Positions 1 to 4,980 of a stretch of 5,680 nucleotides of DNA are shown piece by piece. The translations under genes were made by a program, and so were the position numbers. The notes beneath the pieces are model-generated. The model saw only the letters and a list, made by a program, of their open reading frames with translations, was not told where the DNA came from and ran no database searches. The DNA comes from Lysobacteraceae bacterium. GTDB lineage: Bacteria; Pseudomonadota; Gammaproteobacteria; Xanthomonadales; Xanthomonadaceae. The DNA lies in assembly GCA_003505795.1 (NCBI GenBank), contig DNXT01000027.1, forward strand, positions 1 to 5,680. Direction: 5' to 3'. How positions within the stretch are numbered: the first letter of the stretch is position 1; each line of letters begins with the position of its first letter.

Positions 1-25
1 TCCTGCTGAACCGCTCTTCCGATCT
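1..25. other. Illumina adapter remnant (not genomic)
   Basis: The first 25 bases, beginning TCCTGCTGAACC and ending GCTCTTCCGATCT, match from memory the 3' end of the Illumina paired-end PCR primer/adapter 2, base for base. The following bases (from 26) switch to GC-rich sequence like the rest of the window. This is untrimmed library adapter at a contig edge, so nothing upstream of base 26 can be used to judge promoters or the start of the first gene. Confidence 0.96.
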
Positions 26-88
26 CGCGGCACCGCGTCCGGACCCTTCCCCCCGCCGCGATGGCTTGCGGCCCCGCCGAGAACGCCG

Positions 89-2059
89 GTGTCCAGAACG
101 ATCGTCCCCCTGCTGATGCTGCTGCTCTCCCTGCTGGTGCCGGCGTCGCCGGCCCGCGCGCAGGACGCGGCGGAGCGTTCGCCGGCGCCGGCCAAGGCCC
201 AGGCCGACAACAACTACAGCTTCGTGCGCTACCGCGCCGACTACGAGGTGCGCGCCGACGCCAGCAGCGTCGAGACCGACACCTACGAGATCCTGCTCAA
301 GACCAAGTCGGCGGTCGAGCATTTCAGCCAGGTGCGGCTGAGCTACAGCGAGAAGATGGAAACGCTGGACGTGCTGGAGGCCTACACCATCACCGCCGAG
401 GGCCTGCGCCAGGACGTGCCGTCCGACAAGATCTACATCCAGGAAAGCTATTCCAGCGCCTCGGCCGCGATGTACGCCGACCGCAAGGTGAAGGTGGTGG
501 TGTTCCCGAACCTGGCGCCGGGCGCGCGCATCGTCTACCGCACCCGGCGGGCGCAGAACACCCCGTACTTCCCCGGCTATTTCAGCCTGTGGGAGACCTT
601 CAGCGTGTTCTCGCAGTACGAGGATGCGGTGGTCACGCTGGTGGCGCCGAAATCGCTGCCGATGCACCTGTCGGTACGCGGCGTGGAAGGCGGCACGCGT
701 GCGTCGGTCAAGGGCGAGCAGGCGCGCTGGGAGTGGCGCTATCGCCGCGCCGAACCGCTGCGCAGCCAGAACTGGAACGCCGCGCTGTGGGAGTTCAGCC
801 CCACCATCATGGCCAGCACCTACGACAGCTGGTCGCAGATGGGCCTGGCCTACCACGTCAAGGGCGGGCAGGCCGCGGCGGTGACCCCGCGCATCCGCCA
901 GCTCGCCGACCAGGTCACCGAAGGCGTCGGCGACCGCCGCGCCCAGGCCGCCGCGCTGTACGCGTGGGTCGCGCGCAACATCCGCTACGTCGCGGTCTAC
1001 CTCGGCAACGGCGGGCTGGAGCCGAACAGCGCCGAGAGCATCCTCGACAACCACTACGGCGACTGCAAGGACCACACCGTGATCCTGGAGGCGCTGCTGG
1101 CGGCCAAGGGCATCGCCAGCACGCCGGTGCTGATCGGCGCGGAGGGCGGGCCGACCCTGCCGCCGGTGCCGGTGCTCGGGCGCTTCAACCACGCCATCAC
1201 CTACATTCCCGAGTTCGACCTGTACGTGGACTCGACCAACCCCTACGCGCGCTTCGGCCAGCTGCCGGCCGGCGACCTCGGCGCGCCGGTGGTGCACACC
1301 CAGGACGGCAAGGTCACGCGCACGCCGCCCAACGACGGCCGGGTGAACCGCTACGTCGCCAGGGCCGAGTACCGCTTCGATCGCGACGGCGGCCTCACCG
1401 GCGTCACCACCCTGGACAGCGGCCAGACCGGCGAGGTCGGGCTGCGCGCGATGTTCGTGCAGCTCAACGCGCAGAACCGGCGCCGCATCGAGGAATCGAT
1501 CATCGCCCAGTCCGGCTTCGACGGCAGCGGCGAGCTGGTGCTGCAGGGCGATCCGCTCGACCTCGATGCCCCATTCAACTACGCCTACCGTTTCCAGGCC
1601 ACCGACTACGTCGACTTCTCGGTGGTCGGCGGCATGACCCTGCCGGACATGCCCGGTGCCGAATCGGCACGCGGGATCTACGCCACCGCCTCGGCGGAGA
1701 CCAACCAGACGCCGTTCTACTGCAACGACAGCGTGCGCGAGGAAACCTACGTGCTGACGTTCCCGGACAGCATCCCAGTGATCGCGGTCCCGCGCAGCAC
1801 GCAGTTCCGCAACGCCGCCGGCGAATACCGCGTGGACTGGCGCCGCGACGGCCAGACCGTGACCGCGCTGCACCGGCTGCACCGGCTCGCGGTGCGCGGG
1901 GCCGAGGCGATCTGCCAGCCCGGCGACTATCCGGCCTTCCGCGAGCTGTTCCAGCAGGTGCGGCGCGGATTCCGCGGCCAGGTGCTGTACGGCGACCTGT
2001 CGCAGGTGCAGACCGCGGCACCGCCGGCCGGCACCGCGTCCAGTTCGACCCCGCCCTGA
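89..2059 (+). CDS. Secreted DUF3857 / transglutaminase-like domain protein
   Basis: A 656-residue protein starting at GTG 89, with a weak GAGAA purine stretch at 79-83. Residues 1-24 form a signal peptide: a short n-region with Arg3, a Leu-rich core, and an Ala-Arg-Ala cleavage site before Gln25, so the mature protein is periplasmic or extracellular. Residues about 45-230 look like DUF3857. Residues about 265-390 are a transglutaminase-like (papain-fold) domain with a plausible triad: Cys326 in NHYGDCKDH, His368 in FNHAI, Asp381 in YVDSTN. The remaining C-terminal part to residue 656 resembles the beta-rich tail of such proteins; Cys545 and Cys609 could form a disulfide after export. The family is widespread in Bacteroidetes and Proteobacteria, but its substrate is not established; peptidase or amidase activity is possible. 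ATG 116 is an alternative start but would remove Arg3 from the signal peptide. Gene identity by family is firm; function is open. Confidence 0.9.
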   Translation: MSRTIVPLLMLLLSLLVPASPARAQDAAERSPAPAKAQADNNYSFVRYRADYEVRADASSVETDTYEILLKTKSAVEHFSQVRLSYSEKMETLDVLEAYTITAEGLRQDVPSDKIYIQESYSSASAAMYADRKVKVVVFPNLAPGARIVYRTRRAQNTPYFPGYFSLWETFSVFSQYEDAVVTLVAPKSLPMHLSVRGVEGGTRASVKGEQARWEWRYRRAEPLRSQNWNAALWEFSPTIMASTYDSWSQMGLAYHVKGGQAAAVTPRIRQLADQVTEGVGDRRAQAAALYAWVARNIRYVAVYLGNGGLEPNSAESILDNHYGDCKDHTVILEALLAAKGIASTPVLIGAEGGPTLPPVPVLGRFNHAITYIPEFDLYVDSTNPYARFGQLPAGDLGAPVVHTQDGKVTRTPPNDGRVNRYVARAEYRFDRDGGLTGVTTLDSGQTGEVGLRAMFVQLNAQNRRRIEESIIAQSGFDGSGELVLQGDPLDLDAPFNYAYRFQATDYVDFSVVGGMTLPDMPGAESARGIYATASAETNQTPFYCNDSVREETYVLTFPDSIPVIAVPRSTQFRNAAGEYRVDWRRDGQTVTALHRLHRLAVRGAEAICQPGDYPAFRELFQQVRRGFRGQVLYGDLSQVQTAAPPAGTASSSTPP

Positions 2060-2071
2060 ACGGCGCGGCGC

Positions 2072-2102
2072 GGGGAGCGGGCCTGCCGCTCGCCCATTCA
2101 TC
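2072..2102 (+). terminator. Possible weak terminator after the DUF3857 gene
   Basis: GAGCGG (2075-2080) pairs with CCGCTC (2086-2091) across a 5-base loop, and GGG (2072-2074) can pair with CCC (2093-2095) across a one-base bulge. ATTCATCT follows, which is only modestly T-rich. It could attenuate read-through into lolA, 82 bases downstream, but in such GC-rich DNA a stem of this size may be chance. Confidence 0.3.
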
Positions 2103-2141
2103 TGCGACCCGGCACAATTCGCCCATCTCCAGCCCGCCCGG

Positions 2142-2780
2142 ATGCCCGTGATGTTCCGCACTCTCCGCTATGCGCTCCTCGCCACCTCGTTGCTCGCCGG
2201 CTCCGCGTTCGCCGGCGCGCGCAGCGAGATGGACGCCTTCACGCGCGGGCTCAAGGGTCTGGACGGCCAGTTCTCGCAGCAGGTCACCGACGCCAACGGC
2301 AAGCTCAAGGAGCGTTCCAGCGGCCGCGTCGCCCTGTCGGCGCCGCGCCTGTTCCGCTGGGAGTACGACAAGCCGTTCAAGCAGCTGATCGTGGCCGACG
2401 GCAGCAAGGTCTGGGTGTTCGACCCGGACCTGGAGCAGGCCACGGTGCGCGCGCAGGGCGAGGAAGAACAGAACAGCCCGCTGACCGCGCTGATCGATCC
2501 CACGCGCCTGGACAAGCAGTACGACGTGAGCGAAGAAGCGTCGCCGCGCGACGGCCTGCAGTGGCTGTCGCTGACCCCGAAGGTGGACACCGAGGCCAGC
2601 TTCCAGATCGCCTCGCTCGGCTTCGGCCCCGGCGGCCTGACCCGGATGGAGGTGACCGACGCGGTCGGCCAGCGCACCGCGATCAGCTTCAGCGGCTGGA
2701 AGCGCAACCCGGCGTTCGCCGCCGACACCTTCAGGTTCGTGCCCGGCAAGGGCGTGGACGTGGTCGGCGACGGGCAGTGA
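2142..2780 (+). CDS. lolA: Outer-membrane lipoprotein carrier LolA
   Basis: LolA is the soluble periplasmic chaperone that takes lipoproteins from the LolCDE ABC transporter in the inner membrane and passes them to the outer membrane receptor LolB. The 212-residue product has a signal peptide cut after Ala24 (Ser-Ala-Phe-Ala before Gly25). The mature chain shows LolA hallmarks in order: a FSQQVTDANG strand (44-53), PRLFRWEY (68-75), LIVADGSKVWVFDPDLEQATVR (82-103, read in two parts) and a C-terminal FRFVPGKGVDVVGD. Length fits the family (about 200). Two starts are close together: ATG 2142 without a clear ribosome site, and ATG 2151 with GGA eight bases upstream; the latter gives a cleaner signal peptide (209 residues) and may be the true one. 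It is followed by a strong hairpin and then rarA, the conserved gene neighbour in gammaproteobacteria. Confidence 0.96.
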   Translation: MPVMFRTLRYALLATSLLAGSAFAGARSEMDAFTRGLKGLDGQFSQQVTDANGKLKERSSGRVALSAPRLFRWEYDKPFKQLIVADGSKVWVFDPDLEQATVRAQGEEEQNSPLTALIDPTRLDKQYDVSEEASPRDGLQWLSLTPKVDTEASFQIASLGFGPGGLTRMEVTDAVGQRTAISFSGWKRNPAFAADTFRFVPGKGVDVVGDGQ

Positions 2781-2798
2781 GCCGCTCCGGCGGCGCCC

Positions 2799-2830
2799 GG
2801 GACGCCTTCCTCGCGGAAGGCGTTCTCGTT
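2799..2830 (+). terminator. Rho-independent terminator after lolA
   Basis: ACGCCTTCC (2802-2810) and GGAAGGCGT (2815-2823) form a perfect 9-bp stem with loop TCGC. G-U and G-C pairs can extend it outward to 2799/2826. The T-containing tract TCTCGTTT follows on the + strand, while the opposite side has no T-run, so it acts on lolA transcription. It lies 18 bases after the lolA stop and separates lolA from rarA. Confidence 0.8.
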
Positions 2831-2884
2831 TCCGGGCCGGGAACCGCGCCGGCGGCGCCCGGCGAGCGCCCTTGACGCGCGCGA

Positions 2885-2890
2885 TAGAAT
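2885..2890 (+). promoter_or_regulatory. Candidate -10 box of rarA
   Basis: TAGAAT, five of six bases of the TATAAT consensus, ends six bases before the GTG start at 2897. A start of transcription about 6-7 bases downstream would fall on the GTG itself, giving a leaderless or nearly leaderless mRNA. There is no convincing -35 box 16-18 bases upstream; the TTGACG at 2872-2877 is too close. Weak call. Confidence 0.35.
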
Positions 2891-2896
2891 GGCCGG

Positions 2897-4270
2897 GTGG
2901 CACGAACCCGACTCCCCAGCTCCGAAACCGCCGACCTGCTGAGCGTGGACCGCGACAACATGCGTCCGCTGGCGGAGCGGATGCGTCCGCAGTCCCTCGA
3001 CGAGATGGTCGGGCAGAAGCGCCTGCTCGCCAGCAACACCGCGCTGCGCCGCGCGGTGGAATCCGGCCGGGTCCATTCGATGATCCTGTGGGGGCCGCCC
3101 GGCTGCGGCAAGACCACGCTGGCGCTGCTGCTGGCGCACTACGCCGACGCCGAGTTCCGCGCGATCTCCGCGGTGCTGTCCGGCCTGCCGGAAGTGCGCC
3201 AGGTGCTGGCCGAGGCCGCGCAGCGGTTCGCCGGCGGCCGCCGCACCGTGCTGTTCGTCGACGAGGTGCACCGCTTCAACAAGGCGCAGCAGGACGCGTT
3301 CCTGCCGCACATCGAGCGCGGCACCATCATCTTCGTCGGCGCGACCACCGAGAATCCCTCGTTCGAGCTCAATTCGGCGCTGCTCTCGCGCTGCCGCGTG
3401 CACGTGCTCGAAGCGGTGTCGGCGCAGGACATCGTCCAGGCCCTGCGGCGCGCGCTGCGGGACCCCGAGCGCGGCCTGGGCGGCGAGCCGGTGCAGGTCT
3501 CGGACGAATCGCTGCTGGAGATCGCCTCGGCGGCCGACGGCGACGTGCGCCGCGCCCTGACCCTGCTGGAGATCGCTGCCGAGCTGGCCCAGGACGAGGG
3601 CGGGCAGGTCACCCCGCAGACCCTGCTGCAGGTGCTGGCCGACCGCACCCGCCGCTTCGACAAGGGCGGCGAGCAGTTCTACGACCAGATCTCGGCGCTG
3701 CACAAGTCGGTGCGCAGCTCCAATCCGGACGCGGCGCTGTATTGGCTGACCCGCATGCTCGACGGCGGCTGCGACCCGGCCTACCTGGCGCGGCGGCTGA
3801 CCCGGATGGCGATCGAGGACATCGGCCTGGCCGACCCGCGCGCGCAGTCGATGGCGCTGGAGGCCTGGGACATCTACGAGCGCCTCGGCAGCCCGGAAGG
3901 CGAGCTGGCGTTCGCGCAGCTGGTGCTGTACCTGGCCAGCACCGCCAAGTCCAATGCCGGCTACGCCGCGTTCAACCAGGCCAAGGCCGAAGTGCGCGAG
4001 ACCGGTACCCAGGAGGTGCCGCTGCATCTGCGCAACGCGCCGACCAGGCTGATGAAGAACCTCGGCTACGGCGCCGAGTACCAGTACGACCACGAGGTCG
4101 AGGGCGGCATCGCGCTGGACCAGACCGGATTCCCGGATGCGATGGGCGAGCGCGTGTACTACCAGCCGGTGCCGCGCGGGCTGGAGATCAAGCTGAAGGA
4201 GAAACTGGACCGGCTGCGCGAGGCGAGGGCGCAGGCCCGGGCTGACAAGGCCGGCAAGCCGGCGGCATAA
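2897..4270 (+). CDS. rarA: Replication-associated recombination protein A (RarA/MgsA), AAA+ ATPase
   Basis: A 457-residue AAA+ ATPase of the clamp-loader group; E. coli RarA has 447. RarA is homologous to eukaryotic WRNIP1/Mgs1, acts as a tetramer at stalled replication forks, and interacts with SSB. Visible motifs: Walker A GPPGCGKT (66-73), Walker B LFVDEVH (119-125), sensor 1 GATTEN (148-153), a conserved SRCR with Arg165 as the likely arginine finger, and sensor 2 GDVRRAL (215-221). The C-terminal tetramerisation part carries FYDQISALHKSVR (261-273), PDAALYWLTRML (277-288), RMAIEDIGLADPRA (303-316) and VPLHLRNAPTRLMK (374-387), all diagnostic. The start at GTG 2897 is the most upstream possible because TAG 2885-2887 is in frame; Met22 at 2960 is less likely since it cuts the usual N-terminal extension. 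The stop codon doubles as part of the -10 box of the fluoride-module promoter. Confidence 0.96.
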   Translation: MARTRLPSSETADLLSVDRDNMRPLAERMRPQSLDEMVGQKRLLASNTALRRAVESGRVHSMILWGPPGCGKTTLALLLAHYADAEFRAISAVLSGLPEVRQVLAEAAQRFAGGRRTVLFVDEVHRFNKAQQDAFLPHIERGTIIFVGATTENPSFELNSALLSRCRVHVLEAVSAQDIVQALRRALRDPERGLGGEPVQVSDESLLEIASAADGDVRRALTLLEIAAELAQDEGGQVTPQTLLQVLADRTRRFDKGGEQFYDQISALHKSVRSSNPDAALYWLTRMLDGGCDPAYLARRLTRMAIEDIGLADPRAQSMALEAWDIYERLGSPEGELAFAQLVLYLASTAKSNAGYAAFNQAKAEVRETGTQEVPLHLRNAPTRLMKNLGYGAEYQYDHEVEGGIALDQTGFPDAMGERVYYQPVPRGLEIKLKEKLDRLREARAQARADKAGKPAA

Positions 4271-4271
4271 T
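4242..4271 (+). promoter_or_regulatory. Sigma70-type promoter for the fluoride riboswitch-crcB transcript
   Basis: CTGACA (4242-4247) matches the -35 consensus TTGACA at five of six positions, and CATAAT (4266-4271) matches the -10 consensus at five of six, with an 18-base spacer. Transcription would start about 4277-4279, exactly where the riboswitch aptamer begins. The TAA inside the -10 box is the rarA stop codon (4268-4270). Promoter activity is inferred from sequence only, but position and spacing fit the riboswitch well. Confidence 0.7.
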
Positions 4272-4276
4272 CCGGG

Positions 4277-4332
4277 CCAGGAGATGGCATTCCTCCTCGA
4301 ACCGCCCGCGCCCGCGGGCTGATGATGCCTGC
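4277..4332 (+). ncRNA. Fluoride riboswitch (crcB motif) aptamer
   Basis: This 5' leader RNA binds fluoride (with Mg2+) and switches on fluoride-resistance genes. Its pieces match the known aptamer: P1 AGGAG (4279-4283) with CTCCT (4293-4297), enclosing the loop ATGGCATTC; the linker AACC; P2 GCCCGC (4304-4309) with GCGGGC (4314-4319), closed by a four-base loop; the conserved CTGATGATGCC segment (4319-4329); and the pseudoknot GGCAT (4286-4290) with ATGCC (4325-4329). The primary sequence closely resembles the well-studied Pseudomonas syringae fluoride riboswitch as I recall it (GGAGAUGGCAUUCCUCC and GCUGAUGAUGCC). It lies directly upstream of a fluoride channel gene, which fits its role. Confidence 0.95.
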
Positions 4333-4368
4333 CAGGCCCCCGCCGGGGCGGCAGGCGCATGCCCCGGC
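4327..4368 (+). promoter_or_regulatory. Putative riboswitch expression platform with competing hairpins
   Basis: GCCTGCC (4327-4333) pairs with GGCAGGC (4350-4356), and inside it GCCCC (4336-4340) pairs with GGGGC (4345-4349) over loop CGCC: a 12-bp stem with a two-base bulge. Its 5' strand uses GCC 4327-4329, which the fluoride-bound pseudoknot also needs. A second hairpin, GCCGGGGC (4342-4349) with GCCCCGGC (4361-4368), excludes the first. There is no T-run afterwards, so a classical intrinsic terminator is unlikely; Rho-dependent termination or control of translation is possible. Confidence 0.55.
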
Positions 4369-4390
4369 ATCGACCCTCATGGAGACCACG

Positions 4391-4450
4391 ATGCTGCTGC
4401 ATTCCTTCCCGTCCGATCCTGCCGCCGCTCCCGCCGGGAGGCCGGCATGA
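4391..4450 (+). CDS. Putative 19-residue leader peptide ORF overlapping crcB
   Basis: ATG 4391 has a GGAG ribosome site at 4381-4384 with a six-base spacer and encodes MLLHSFPSDPAAAPAGRPA. An in-frame ATG at 4379 would add four residues but lacks a ribosome site. The stop TGA (4448-4450) overlaps the crcB start ATG (4447-4449) as ATGA, the typical geometry for translational coupling. The ORF also runs through a small hairpin, CTCCC (4428-4432) with GGGAG (4436-4440), that covers the crcB ribosome site, so its translation could expose that site. No homologous peptide is known to me; the sequence of the peptide may not matter. Whether it is translated is inference. Confidence 0.45.
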   Translation: MLLHSFPSDPAAAPAGRPA

Positions 4451-4848
4451 ACGCCGCGGTCTGGTGGCAGTCCCTGTTGCTGGCGATGGCCGGAGGTGCG
4501 TTCGGCTCGGGCCTGCGCTTCGCCATCGGCAGCGGCATGTTGCAGCGCTTCGGCGCGGGCTTTCCCTGGGGCACGCTGACGGTGAACCTGGCCGGCGCGT
4601 TCGCCGCCGGGGTGCTGCTGGTCTGGCTGGACGCGCGCGGCCCGTCGAGCTGGCCCTGGCGGGCGCTGCTGATCATCGGCCTGCTCGGCGGACTGACCAC
4701 GTTCTCGTCGCTGATGATGGAGTGCCTGGTGTTCGCGCGTACCGACCGTTCGGCCATGATCGGCGTGTACCTGGCGATCACCCTGGTCGCCGGCCTGGTG
4801 CTGGTGTTCCTCGGCGCGAGGATGGGGCAGGCGTTGCTGGCGAGGTAG
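4447..4848 (+). CDS. crcB: Fluoride-specific ion channel CrcB/FluC
   Basis: FluC proteins are small inner-membrane channels working as antiparallel dimers that let toxic fluoride leave the cytoplasm. This 133-residue protein has four hydrophobic segments (about 8-28, 41-61, 72-93, 103-124) and the family motifs: GGAFGSGLRF (16-25), WGTLTVNLAGAFAAG (41-55) with pore Asn47, and the TM3-break motif GLLGGLTTFSS (78-88). Phe86 matches the first residue of the pore phenylalanine box; the position three residues on is Leu89 rather than the usual Phe. Start ATG 4447 has a strong site, GGGAGG (4436-4441), five bases upstream. The fluoride riboswitch directly upstream independently supports the function. 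It is convergent with the thiolase gene, with a REP palindrome in between. Confidence 0.96.
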   Translation: MNAAVWWQSLLLAMAGGAFGSGLRFAIGSGMLQRFGAGFPWGTLTVNLAGAFAAGVLLVWLDARGPSSWPWRALLIIGLLGGLTTFSSLMMECLVFARTDRSAMIGVYLAITLVAGLVLVFLGARMGQALLAR

Positions 4849-4867
4849 GCCGCGCAGAACCGGCTTT

Positions 4868-4938
4868 TCGTAGGAGCGACTTCAGTCGCGAAGGGCTTCA
4901 CCGGGAAAGCCTCATCGCCACTGAAGTCGCTCCTACGA
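4868..4938. repeat. REP-type palindromic repeat pair between convergent genes
   Basis: TCGTAGGAGCGACTTCAGT (4868-4886) is repeated as a perfect 19-bp inverted copy at 4920-4938. The inner arms also pair imperfectly (4888-4898 with 4907-4918), making nearly the whole 71 bases one palindrome. Each end alone forms a small hairpin of the GCGAC-TTCA-GTCGC kind; the right copy carries a change (GTGGC). GTAGGAGCG... repeats of this sort are, to my knowledge, abundant in intergenic regions of Lysobacteraceae and pseudomonads and belong to the REP class associated with RAYT transposases. As RNA the long stem could also help end transcription or stabilise the 3' ends of crcB and the thiolase. Confidence 0.85.
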
Positions 4939-4947
4939 GGAGCAAGG

Positions 4948-4973
4948 CGCCGGGGATCTCGCGATCCCCGGCG
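4948..4973 (-). terminator. Hairpin terminator after the thiolase gene, possibly bidirectional
   Basis: CGCCGGGGATC (4948-4958) pairs perfectly with GATCCCCGGCG (4963-4973), an 11-bp stem. On the minus strand, the strand of the thiolase, the loop reads GCGA, a stable GNRA tetraloop, and the stem begins eight bases after the thiolase stop. The following minus-strand bases (GCCTTGCTCCTCG) have few T residues, so termination strength is uncertain. Confidence 0.65.
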
Positions 4974-4980
4974 ACACGGT

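Noticed and set aside
2112..2118. CACAAT before lolA as a -10 box
   Set aside because: Only a partial match and no -35-like sequence at 16-18 bases upstream; not enough to call a promoter.
61..2151. Long open frame from ATG 61, overlapping the DUF3857 gene in another frame
   Set aside because: It is dominated by Arg, Gly, Pro and Ala with no domain or signal, typical of a shadow frame in GC-rich DNA. The other frame gives a signal peptide and a complete transglutaminase triad.
2872..2877. TTGACG as a -35 box for rarA
   Set aside because: Only seven bases separate it from TAGAAT (2885-2890), and no -10-like sequence lies about 17 bases downstream.
4251..4264. GCCGGC-AA-GCCGGC small inverted repeat at the end of rarA as a terminator
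   Set aside because: Loop of two bases and no T-run; it codes for the Ala/Lys/Pro tail of RarA and lies inside the spacer of the proposed promoter.
1575..4402. Long minus-strand open frames across lolA and rarA (442 and 744 codons)
   Set aside because: Antisense shadows of lolA and rarA produced by high GC and few stops; no recognisable motifs, and they span several well-supported + strand genes, the terminator and the riboswitch.
4361..4450. Fluoride module as a horizontally acquired island
   Set aside because: Base composition and codon use of crcB match the neighbouring genes and there are no integrase, tRNA or IS traces nearby.
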